Below, in pieces: positions 1 to 5,607 of a DNA stretch of 7,690 bases (positions within the stretch are counted from its first letter, which is position 1; every line of letters begins with the position of its first letter). The stretch spans positions 1 through 7,690 of the forward strand of contig CAZSAT010000213.1 in NCBI GenBank assembly GCA_964604675.1, in the 5' to 3' direction. The stretch is from CAZSAT01 sp964604675 (lineage in GTDB: Bacteria; Myxococcota_A; UBA796; CAJQPC01). The translations under genes and the position numbers were made by a program. The notes beneath the pieces are model-generated. The model saw only the letters and a program-made list of their open reading frames with translations. It searched no databases and was not told the origin of the DNA.

Positions 1-645
1 GTCGACGTCGCCCCGGAGCACGGCGGCGGGCTCTACGGGGCCGACGAACCGCACCCCCTCGAGCGCATCCAACAGCGGCAGAGCGGCTCGGATCTGCGCG
101 TTGCCCTTGGACCGCTCTTCGCCGTTGGACAAGAGCCCGACCCGGGGTGCAGGGACGCCCGGCAGCATGGCGGAGGCGTAGGCGGAGCCGAGTCGCGCGA
201 AGCAGGCGAGCGTCGACGGCTTGCAGTCGATGTTCGCGCCGAGGTCGAGGATCACCGCCTCCCCGCCGTCCGCGCGCGGGACCTGCGTCACCAGAGCCGG
301 ACGCTCGACGCCTGGAAGCTTGCGCAGCACGTGCATCGCGCTCGCCATCGCGGCGCCGCTGTGACCGCAGGTGACCACGGCCGCGGCCTGGCCGTCGCGC
401 GCGGCCTCCATCGCCCGCCGCACCGAGCTGTCGGGCTTCGTGCGCAGCGGCGCCGTGGCGCGGTCGTCCATGGTGACGACCTGTGACGCGTGCACCAGCG
501 GCAGACCGCCGCTCCGGTGTCGGAGCCGTGCCTCGTCACCGACGAGCAGCACAGGCAGGCCCGCCGCGTGGGCGCGGGCTGCACCCTCGAGCTGGGCGCC
601 GGGCGCGTGATCGCCACCCATCACGTCGAGCGCGACGGGGAGCAC
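1..645 (-). CDS. plsX: Phosphate acyltransferase PlsX, 3' end cut by window edge
   Basis: PlsX converts acyl-ACP and inorganic phosphate to acyl-phosphate, the donor for PlsY in phospholipid synthesis; it is a peripheral cytoplasmic enzyme. The first 215 residues of a family usually about 330-350 long are present, and the gene runs off the left edge. Visible family landmarks are LDVMGGDHAP (residues 6-15), LVGDEA (34-39), DSSVRRAM (72-79), VERPAL (113-118), DLGANIDCKP (134-143), and NGEERSKGN (174-182). I chose the GTG at 643-645 because it puts the MGGD motif at the usual distance from the N-terminus. It begins only 4 bp after the rpmF stop, with just a weak purine-rich stretch before it, so translational coupling is likely. 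Oddity: the normally conserved SAGN-[ST]-GA segment reads TCGHSGA at residues 92-98. Identification is firm; the start codon is fairly sure. Confidence 0.95.
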   Translation of the reverse strand, partial: MLPVALDVMGGDHAPGAQLEGAARAHAAGLPVLLVGDEARLRHRSGGLPLVHASQVVTMDDRATAPLRTKPDSSVRRAMEAARDGQAAAVVTCGHSGAAMASAMHVLRKLPGVERPALVTQVPRADGGEAVILDLGANIDCKPSTLACFARLGSAYASAMLPGVPAPRVGLLSNGEERSKGNAQIRAALPLLDALEGVRFVGPVEPAAVLRGDVD

Positions 646-649
646 TCGT

Positions 650-832
650 CTACTCGGTGGGCGCGGTGACCTGAACGCCCTTGTACACGCCGCAGTGCCG
701 GCACACGTGGTGGCGCAGCTTCGACTCTCCGCAGGCGGGGCAATCCTCGACCGCGGCGCTGTAGCTCAGGTGATCGTGCGCGCGACGCATGTCACGGCGG
801 GACTTGGAGGTCTTCTTCTTGGGGACGGCCAT
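650..832 (-). CDS. rpmF: 50S ribosomal protein L32
   Basis: Small zinc-ribbon protein of the large ribosomal subunit. The 60-residue length is normal. The N-terminus MAVPKKKTSKSRRDMRRAHD is the L32 signature. Two CxxC pairs (C31/C34 and C44/C47) form the zinc-binding ribbon, so this is the cysteine-containing (C+) type of L32, not the zinc-independent paralogue. The ATG is preceded by a good GGAG at 838-841, five bases away. The gene lies 78 bp downstream of yceD and 4 bp upstream of plsX, the usual bacterial arrangement, so it is probably co-transcribed with both. Confidence 0.98.
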   Translation of the reverse strand: MAVPKKKTSKSRRDMRRAHDHLSYSAAVEDCPACGESKLRHHVCRHCGVYKGVQVTAPTE

Positions 833-837
833 GGGGT

Positions 838-841
838 CTCC
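838..841 (-). promoter_or_regulatory. Ribosome binding site of rpmF
   Basis: On the minus strand GGAG stands five bases before the rpmF ATG and supports that start. The surrounding 78-bp gap (833-910) between yceD and rpmF shows no other clear signal by eye, neither a T-tract terminator nor a convincing promoter. Confidence 0.75.
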
Positions 842-910
842 GAAGCTCCGCGGGGGAGCGCGACCACGCCGTCTAACGGCTCGGTCGGATGGTGTCGCGT
901 GAGGGGAAGG

Positions 911-1441
911 TCAGCCGGGCTCGTCGAGCTTCAGCGACTGCAGGATGGCGAAGCGCGGATCGACGGTCTCGGCGGGCAACGCTGCCGCGGCGGGCGAGAT
1001 GCAGTCACCCTCCTCCAGTGCGATCACGCCCTCGTCGTCACAGGTGAGCCGCGCCGACAGTTGCAGGGCGAGGTGTTCCTGCACCACGATGGCCAGGTCG
1101 ACCACGCCGTCCTCGTAGATGCCGTGATCGAGCTCGGAGCTCGCCAGCTCCTGCGCCTCGTCGCCGTCCTGGAGCGCCGGGACGTAGATCAGCTCGAGCG
1201 GCCCGTCGACCGCGAACTCCACGTCCCGCCCACAGCGGTCGCACGCGCGGGCGCAGCGGGCCGCGACGCTGCCGGTGACCATGACGTCGCCTCCGTCGCG
1301 CACATCGATGTGGAGGCCTCCACGCGCTTCGATCAGCCGGCCCTCGAGCGCGGTCTCGCCCGCCGCGCGCACCCAGTCCTGCGCCAGGTCGAGCTCGACG
1401 TCCTTGCCGTCGTTGGGGATGTCGTCCAGGGACAAGCGCAT
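911..1441 (-). CDS. yceD: DUF177 / YceD family protein
   Basis: A 176-residue member of the DUF177 (YceD) family. This family is widely encoded immediately upstream of rpmF and linked in the literature to 23S rRNA/large-subunit assembly. The sequence shows an N-terminal beta-rich half, then the characteristic cysteine patch ARCARACDRCGRDVEF with C63, C67 and C70. An acidic central part follows, and a C-terminal DPRFAILQSLKL (161-172) matches the family's closing DPR-x-A-x-L-xx-L motif. The second cysteine cluster, usually of the C-xxx-C-x-G-L-C kind before that tail, is degenerate here: only C134 and C147 remain, 13 apart. The ATG at 1439-1441 has a weak GAGAG upstream. The 46-bp gap to the preceding SAM-like gene fits one operon with rpmF and plsX. 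Family assignment rests on the cysteine patch, the tail and the neighbours. Confidence 0.9.
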   Translation of the reverse strand: MRLSLDDIPNDGKDVELDLAQDWVRAAGETALEGRLIEARGGLHIDVRDGGDVMVTGSVAARCARACDRCGRDVEFAVDGPLELIYVPALQDGDEAQELASSELDHGIYEDGVVDLAIVVQEHLALQLSARLTCDDEGVIALEEGDCISPAAAALPAETVDPRFAILQSLKLDEPG

Positions 1442-1487
1442 CGGTTCTCTCGGGCGGCCGCGTGTAACCGCTCCGCCGGCCTGCGTC

Positions 1488-2405
1488 TCAGCGCCTCGAG
1501 AGCAGCAGCTCCGGCACGAGCTCGACTTCGTTCCACGGACGCTCGAGATCGCGCACGGACCCGATCCGGTCGTTCGCCTCTTCCCAGACCTCCTTCGGAT
1601 CCGCCCGGCGCACGTTGCCGACCACCGGTCCGGTGGCGGCGGCCAAGAGGCTGCCGTCGTGGAGGACCTCGGCGCGAGGGCCTCCGGGGAGGGAACGGGG
1701 CTGACCGGCGATCACAGCACCGAAGGCCTTGTGGCTGCGGTCCTGGGCACCGAGTGCAGCGATCGCCTCGACGATCCCAGCGGGAGCTGGGGTGGCCAGC
1801 GGCAGCATGGGCACCACGCCATCGGCGCCCGCCTGCCGCGCCCAGTCCGCCACGGTCGACAGATCGCCGAGGTTGTTGGCGGTGAGCGGCACCGCCACCA
1901 GGACGGCGACAGGCCGCTGCCGATCCAGCCGGGCCTCGCGGAAGGCCTCCACCGCCGACGTCGCCGCGTCCAGGGACTGGCCCATGATGGCCTGATGCCG
2001 CGCCGAGTCCAGCGACGCCACCTGGACGGAGACCGCCGCGAGCCCACGATCGACCAGCGCATCGACGGTGGGGCGATCGAGCCCCGCGCCGCAGCTCACC
2101 AGGTGGGTCGGACACTCCAGGCGGTTGCAGAAGCGCACCAGGGACTCGAGGCGTTCGGAGAGCCCAGGTTCTCCGCGGAAGGTGACGCGGAGTGGGCCCA
2201 GCCAGTGCAGGAAGCCCACGACGATCGTCTGCCAGTCGTGCAAGGTGAGCTCGCCCTCGGCAGCCACGGGCAGGCCCGGCGGCACGCCGACGTCGTTCAG
2301 CCGCAGCACCAGCCGCGCCGGCCGCAAGGCCTGGGCCGGGAGCCTGGCTCGCACACGACGGGACGCGCTTCGGCCCTGGGCGAGGAGCTGTTCGAGGACC
2401 TTCAC
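1488..2405 (-). CDS. Radical-SAM/SPASM-like protein lacking the cluster cysteines
   Basis: A 305-residue cytoplasmic protein whose layout follows a radical SAM enzyme but lacks its iron-sulfur ligands. In order: a first beta strand LVLRLNDVG (32-40), where CxxxCxxC should follow but no cysteine occurs; a helix ELTLHDWQTIV (52-62); and LRVTFRGEP (72-80), matching the strand plus the GGEP SAM-binding motif. Then come LDRPTVDALVDRGLAAVSVQ (109-128), AIMGQSLDAATSAVEAFREA (139-158), and PLTANNLGDL (173-182). The C-terminal part, PGGPRAEVLHDGSLL (240-254) and GNVRRADPKEVW (263-274), mirrors a SPASM-type tail, again without cysteines. The only cysteines are C93, C98 and C105. I chose GTG at 2403-2405 because AGGAG sits five bases before it; the reading frame stays open to 2762, but that extension runs antisense through the neighbouring gene and looks like noise. 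It heads the yceD-rpmF-plsX cluster. Fold assignment is by eye; the function is unknown and may be non-catalytic. Confidence 0.75.
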   Translation of the reverse strand: MKVLEQLLAQGRSASRRVRARLPAQALRPARLVLRLNDVGVPPGLPVAAEGELTLHDWQTIVVGFLHWLGPLRVTFRGEPGLSERLESLVRFCNRLECPTHLVSCGAGLDRPTVDALVDRGLAAVSVQVASLDSARHQAIMGQSLDAATSAVEAFREARLDRQRPVAVLVAVPLTANNLGDLSTVADWARQAGADGVVPMLPLATPAPAGIVEAIAALGAQDRSHKAFGAVIAGQPRSLPGGPRAEVLHDGSLLAAATGPVVGNVRRADPKEVWEEANDRIGSVRDLERPWNEVELVPELLLSRR

Positions 2406-2410
2406 CGTGT

Positions 2411-2415
2411 CTCCT
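2411..2415 (-). promoter_or_regulatory. Ribosome binding site fixing the GTG start of the SAM-like gene
   Basis: AGGAG on the minus strand lies five bases before the GTG at 2403-2405. This is the strongest Shine-Dalgarno match in the area and it decides the start against upstream in-frame codons inside the divergent gene. Confidence 0.75.
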
Positions 2416-2429
2416 GACGAGCGCGTATT

Positions 2430-2433
2430 AAGG
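2430..2433 (+). promoter_or_regulatory. Ribosome binding site of the 157-aa lipoprotein
   Basis: AAGG lies eight bases before the ATG at 2442 on the plus strand. The whole divergent gap between the two start codons is only 36 bp (2406-2441) and already holds both Shine-Dalgarno sites. At least one of the two promoters must therefore overlap coding sequence. The only AT-rich patch is TATTAA at 2426-2431, which overlaps this site and is not a convincing -10. Confidence 0.6.
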
Positions 2434-2441
2434 TAGCGCGC

Positions 2442-2915
2442 ATGAACGCGCTCCTCCTGGCAGCCCTGCTCGCGTGCGGCGAGGACGAGTCCGCCGCGGT
2501 GGTCACGCAGTACTACCAGTCGATGGGCTCCGCGGTGCAGCAGAACCGTGACCTGACGCAGCTCTACCTGGAGCTCACCACCGAACTCAAGGACGAGAAG
2601 CTCGACGAAGAACGCCTGGTCCGAACGTGGGAGGAGCAGATCCTGCCGCTGGCCGACGGGCTGAAGGCGGAGGTGACGGCCATCGAGCCACAGCACGTCG
2701 AGCTCTCGGCCGTGCACGCCCAGGTCGTGAACGCCTGGACCCAGCGCGCCGAGGCCTACCACGGCATGGTCGACGCATGGAAGGCTTCCGACTCCGAAGC
2801 CTTCGACGCGTCCTTCAAGAAGCTCACGAGCGCGAAACAGGCCGAGAGCGACTACTTCACCGACGCCAACTCCATGCTCAGGAACTACGGCCTGCGCCTG
2901 GAGCAGTTCCCCTGA
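2442..2915 (+). CDS. Small helical lipoprotein, function unknown
   Basis: A 157-residue predicted lipoprotein. A very short signal MNALLLAALLAC puts a lipobox (LLAC) cysteine at residue 12, and this is the only cysteine in the protein. An acidic stretch GEDE follows. The rest is rich in Glu, Lys, Gln, Leu and Ala with no further hydrophobic segment, suggesting an all-helical, possibly helical-bundle, periplasmic domain anchored by lipid. Landmarks are VVTQYYQSMG (20-29), LYLELTTELKDEKLDEERL (41-59), HGMVDAWKASDSEAFDASF (107-125) and DYFTDANSMLRNYGL (137-151). The signal has no basic residue before the hydrophobic core, which is unusual; an ATT codon five codons upstream would add Lys and Arg but is a poor start. 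It is followed after 20 bp by a small membrane ORF. I do not recognise a family. Confidence 0.85.
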   Translation: MNALLLAALLACGEDESAAVVTQYYQSMGSAVQQNRDLTQLYLELTTELKDEKLDEERLVRTWEEQILPLADGLKAEVTAIEPQHVELSAVHAQVVNAWTQRAEAYHGMVDAWKASDSEAFDASFKKLTSAKQAESDYFTDANSMLRNYGLRLEQFP

Positions 2916-2935
2916 TCGGCCCCCGGAATCGCCGG

Positions 2936-3067
2936 ATGGTCGGCTGCATGAGCGTGGCGTTGTACGCCTTCTGCGGCGCGGCGATCGGGCCTGACCACCC
3001 GTGGGTCGGGGGCTTCTTCGCCCTGGTCGCGGCCTACCGTGCCTGGCGGCTCTACCGGGACTGGTGA
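2936..3067 (+). CDS. Probable 43-residue membrane protein
   Basis: A short reading frame between two lipoprotein genes encodes about 43 residues with two hydrophobic stretches, roughly VGCMSVALYAFCGAAIG (2-18) and WVGGFFALVAAYRAW (23-37). They are separated by PDHP, and the tail is basic and aromatic (RLYRDW). This looks like a helical-hairpin small membrane protein. The start may be the ATG at 2936 or the one at 2948; neither has a strong Shine-Dalgarno, so expression could depend on coupling to the lipoprotein gene ending 20 bp upstream. The upstream continuation of this frame is antisense-like shadow within that gene and is not included. No family is recognised; it could be chance, but the hydrophobic pattern and tight fit between genes favour a real gene. 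Confidence 0.5.
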   Translation: MVGCMSVALYAFCGAAIGPDHPWVGGFFALVAAYRAWRLYRDW

Positions 3068-3076
3068 GCCCCGTTC

Positions 3077-3108
3077 GCGGGCGCCACGTCCCGCATGCCC
3101 TGCAGGGC
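3077..3108. repeat. Inverted repeats in the leader of the repeat lipoprotein gene
   Basis: The 62-bp gap before the MopE-like gene holds a GCGGG/CCCGC stem (3077-3081 with 3090-3094, eight-base loop). Two bases later comes a perfect 12-bp palindrome, GCCCTGCAGGGC (3097-3108). No T-tract follows, so a classical terminator is unlikely. It could be a protein-binding site or RNA structure near the downstream start, or chance in GC-rich DNA. Confidence 0.3.
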
Positions 3109-3129
3109 CAGGGTTATCGTCGCGGTCTC

Positions 3130-5607
3130 ATGCCCTCCCTGAGCCGCCTCGCCTCACCGCTCGTGGTGCTGATCCTCACCGGGTGCACCGGCGCGGCCAC
3201 GGAGAAGGGCGAGGACAGCGGGCCCTCGTGGGTCGACGCCGACGCCGACGGCATGGAGGCGTCGGTGGACTGCGACGACCAGGACCCGGACATCCATCCA
3301 GGGGCGGCCGAGTCCTGCGACGGAGTCGACGACGACTGCGACGGCCACGTCGACGAGGGCGTGACCACCACCTGGTACGCAGACGCCGACCATGATGGCT
3401 TCGGCGACCCGACCAAGACCTCGCTCGCGTGCGACGAGCCCGTGGGCTTCAGCGCACTCGGAGCCGACTGCGACGACGCGAATGCCGAGGTGCACCCCGA
3501 CGCCACGGAGGTCTGCAACGAGCTCGACGACGACTGCGACGGCACCGTCGACGACAGCGGCGGGCTCTGGTACGCCGACATCGACGGCGACGGCCACGGG
3601 GATACGAAGGTCTCGGCGCGGAGCTGCGAGGGGGCGAGCGGCTTCGTGGCGTCCGGCGACGACTGCGACGATCGTGACGAGGCCCGGCACCCTGGCGCCG
3701 ACGAGGTCTGCGACGGGGCCGACAACGACTGCGACGAGCGGATCGACGACGACGACGACGACTGCATCGACCCCATCACCTGGTATGGCGACGTGGACGG
3801 TGACGGACACGGCGATGCCCTGGCGGCCCTCGCCGCGTGCGAAGCCCCGGACGGCACGGTGGCCGAACCCGGCGACTGCGACGACGCCGATTCCGCCGTC
3901 CATCCGGCTGCGCTCGAGGTCTGCGACACCATCGACAACGACTGTGACGGTCGGGTCGACGACGACGACGACACCCTCGATCCCGAGAGCCTGTCCACCT
4001 GGTGCTTCGACTGGGACGGCGACGGGTTCGGGGATCCCGGCGTCACCCACGCGGCGTGCGAAGCGCCGGCCAGCTACGTCGAAGATGCTCGAGACTGCGA
4101 CGACACCGACAGCTCGGTGCACCCGGAAGGGATCGAGGTCTGCAACGGCGTGGACGACGACTGCGATGGAGCCTTGGACGACGGCGACGGCGACGTGGAC
4201 CTGGCCACCGGGAGCCTCTGGTACGCCGACACCGACGGCGATGGCTACGGTGCACCCGCGTCGAGTCGACTCGCGTGCGACGAGCCCGCGGGTCACGTGG
4301 CCACCGGGGACGACTGCAACGACACCGACGCCCAGGTCAACCCCGACGGGATCGAGATCTGCAACGGCGTGGACGACGACTGCGACGGAGCCTCCGACGA
4401 CGCGGACGCCGATCTGGACACGGCCACGCTGCTGGACTGGTTCGCCGACGCCGACGGCGACGGCTTCGGCGACCCGACCGACGGGCAACGCGCTTGCGAG
4501 GCGCCGCTCGGCACCACGGCGGACGATCGGGACTGCAACGACTCGGACGCAGCCGTCTCGCCGGCGGCCGAGGAGCTCTGCGACGGCCTCGACAACGACT
4601 GCGACGGCGCCATCGACGATGGAGACGACGACGTCGACTACTGCGCCGTCCCCGCGGACGACATCCTGGAAGGCGAGCTGGTCGTCAGCGAGGTGCTGCG
4701 CACCCCGCTCGCGGTGGACGACAGCGTCGGTGAGTGGTTCGAGGTCTACAACGCGAGCTCGGTCTCCCTGGACCTCGACGGCCTCAACGTCAGCGACGCT
4801 GCGGGCAACGGCTTCACCGTCGACGGCACGCTGGTGGTGGGTCCAGAGGACTTCGCGCTCTTCGGGGTGGAGGCCGACCCGGCGCGCAACGGGGGCGTGA
4901 CCCTCGACCACGTGTGGGACCCCGCCGACTTCGAGCTGGCCGACGACGGCGAGATCCTGCTGTCCAGCGGGGTCAGCCTGATCGACGCGCTCTACTGGGA
5001 CGACGGTGTCACCTTCCCCAGCACGGAGGGCAGCGCGATGGCCGCCAAGCCGCCGCTCATGGACGCGACCTCGAACGACGCCGGCGACGCGTGGTGCGAG
5101 ACCGACGAGGCCTTCGGCGACGGCGACCTCGGCACCCCCGGCGCCGCCAACTCCTGCGAGACGAGCACCCTCGGAAACGACGAGGCGGGCGACGAGGTCG
5201 GCACCTTCAACGTGGGCTACCTGCTGGGCCAGGCGCTCGTCCTGGAGGAGGCCGCCGTGATCGCGGGCTTCGGGCTCTTCGTGGACACCACGGTCGACCA
5301 CGAGGTGCTGCTCGGCGTGTACGACGACAACGGCGGCGCGCCGGGATCGCTCCGGGTGGGCACGGACAGCTGGACGCTGAGCGAGGGCGAGAACCTCGTC
5401 CCGGCGCAGGCGGAGACCGCGCTCGAGGCCGGCACGTACTACCTGATGGGCGTCTACGACGGCACCGGGTACCCGAGCATCCACATGGAGTCCGGCCCGA
5501 TGCTCCAGACCTTCTACTCGGCCACGGGCTACACCCTGCCGGAGCGGATCAGCTCGGTCTACGACTACAGCGACAGCCCGATCTCGTACTTCGTCACGGT
5601 GTACTGA
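3130..5607 (+). CDS. Acidic lipoprotein with seven MopE-like repeats, lamin-tail-like domain and C-terminal beta domain
   Basis: An 825-residue surface or periplasmic lipoprotein. The signal MPSLSRLASPLVVLILTGC gives a lipobox cysteine at residue 19, which decides the ATG at 3130 over upstream in-frame codons, although no good Shine-Dalgarno is visible. Residues 34-505 hold seven units, each starting with a Trp-led calcium-type loop such as WYADIDGDGHGD. Each loop is followed by Cys, CDDxDxxVHP, ExC and DNDCDG motifs (Trp at 34, 82, 147, 218, 291, 364, 437). This matches the MopE-type putative metal-binding motif family (PF11617-like). Residues about 512-675 (GELVVSEVL, EWFEVYNAS, LGTPGAANSC) resemble a lamin-tail domain. 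Residues about 690-825 form a beta-rich domain resembling choice-of-anchor type domains (GTFNVGYLLGQAL, AGTYYLMGVYDG). The acidic Asp-rich body suggests calcium or other metal binding outside the cytoplasm; copper binding as in MopE is only an analogy. Its 3' end overlaps the sulfatase gene by 14 bp. Confidence 0.92.
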   Translation: MPSLSRLASPLVVLILTGCTGAATEKGEDSGPSWVDADADGMEASVDCDDQDPDIHPGAAESCDGVDDDCDGHVDEGVTTTWYADADHDGFGDPTKTSLACDEPVGFSALGADCDDANAEVHPDATEVCNELDDDCDGTVDDSGGLWYADIDGDGHGDTKVSARSCEGASGFVASGDDCDDRDEARHPGADEVCDGADNDCDERIDDDDDDCIDPITWYGDVDGDGHGDALAALAACEAPDGTVAEPGDCDDADSAVHPAALEVCDTIDNDCDGRVDDDDDTLDPESLSTWCFDWDGDGFGDPGVTHAACEAPASYVEDARDCDDTDSSVHPEGIEVCNGVDDDCDGALDDGDGDVDLATGSLWYADTDGDGYGAPASSRLACDEPAGHVATGDDCNDTDAQVNPDGIEICNGVDDDCDGASDDADADLDTATLLDWFADADGDGFGDPTDGQRACEAPLGTTADDRDCNDSDAAVSPAAEELCDGLDNDCDGAIDDGDDDVDYCAVPADDILEGELVVSEVLRTPLAVDDSVGEWFEVYNASSVSLDLDGLNVSDAAGNGFTVDGTLVVGPEDFALFGVEADPARNGGVTLDHVWDPADFELADDGEILLSSGVSLIDALYWDDGVTFPSTEGSAMAAKPPLMDATSNDAGDAWCETDEAFGDGDLGTPGAANSCETSTLGNDEAGDEVGTFNVGYLLGQALVLEEAAVIAGFGLFVDTTVDHEVLLGVYDDNGGAPGSLRVGTDSWTLSEGENLVPAQAETALEAGTYYLMGVYDGTGYPSIHMESGPMLQTFYSATGYTLPERISSVYDYSDSPISYFVTVY
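3229..4644 (+). repeat. Seven in-frame MopE-type coding repeats
   Basis: Repeat units begin at 3229, 3373, 3568, 3781, 4000, 4219 and 4438. They are 48, 65, 71, 73, 73, 73 and about 68 codons long. The first lacks the middle Cys-containing part and is the shortest. From unit 3 onward the spacer between the DNDCDG/DDDCDG motif and the next Trp grows to an Asp-rich linker. Units 5 and 6 share the clearest nucleotide identity (4129-4173 and 4348-4392 differ at 2 of 45 positions), exactly 219 bp apart. These repeats are protein-coding, not a CRISPR array. Confidence 0.9.

Noticed and set aside
695..1885. A 396-codon plus-strand open frame across rpmF and yceD
   Set aside because: It is antisense to well-identified genes and resembles no protein; long open shadow frames are expected at this GC content.
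2236..2345. Frameshift hiding the missing CxxxCxxC of the SAM-like protein
   Set aside because: Similarity to the radical SAM layout runs in one frame from the strand at residues 32-40 through GEP and beyond, so no frame change is needed. A point sequencing error could not restore three cysteines.
1275..2417. A 380-codon plus-strand open frame opposite the SAM-like gene
   Set aside because: Arg/His/Gly-rich translation with no motif; the minus strand carries the radical SAM-like pattern and a proper ribosome binding site.
2406..2762. N-terminal extension of the SAM-like gene to an ATG at 2762
   Set aside because: This part is antisense to the lipoprotein gene, has no SAM-related sequence, and a strong AGGAG supports GTG at 2403-2405.
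3077..3108. Hairpin/palindrome considered as an intrinsic terminator
   Set aside because: No T-tract follows on either strand, so it is listed only as an inverted repeat.
3229..4644. Regular repeats considered as a CRISPR array or noncoding tandem repeat
   Set aside because: Spacing is 48 to 73 codons, the unit is in frame, and variation keeps the Cys/Asp protein motifs, so these are protein-domain repeats.
3154..5484. A 776-codon open frame on the minus strand, antisense to the repeat lipoprotein
   Set aside because: It is a shadow. The GAC-rich, GC-biased repeat codons read as GTC in antisense and avoid stops; its protein is Val/Ala/Arg low-complexity with no domain. The plus frame has clear domains.
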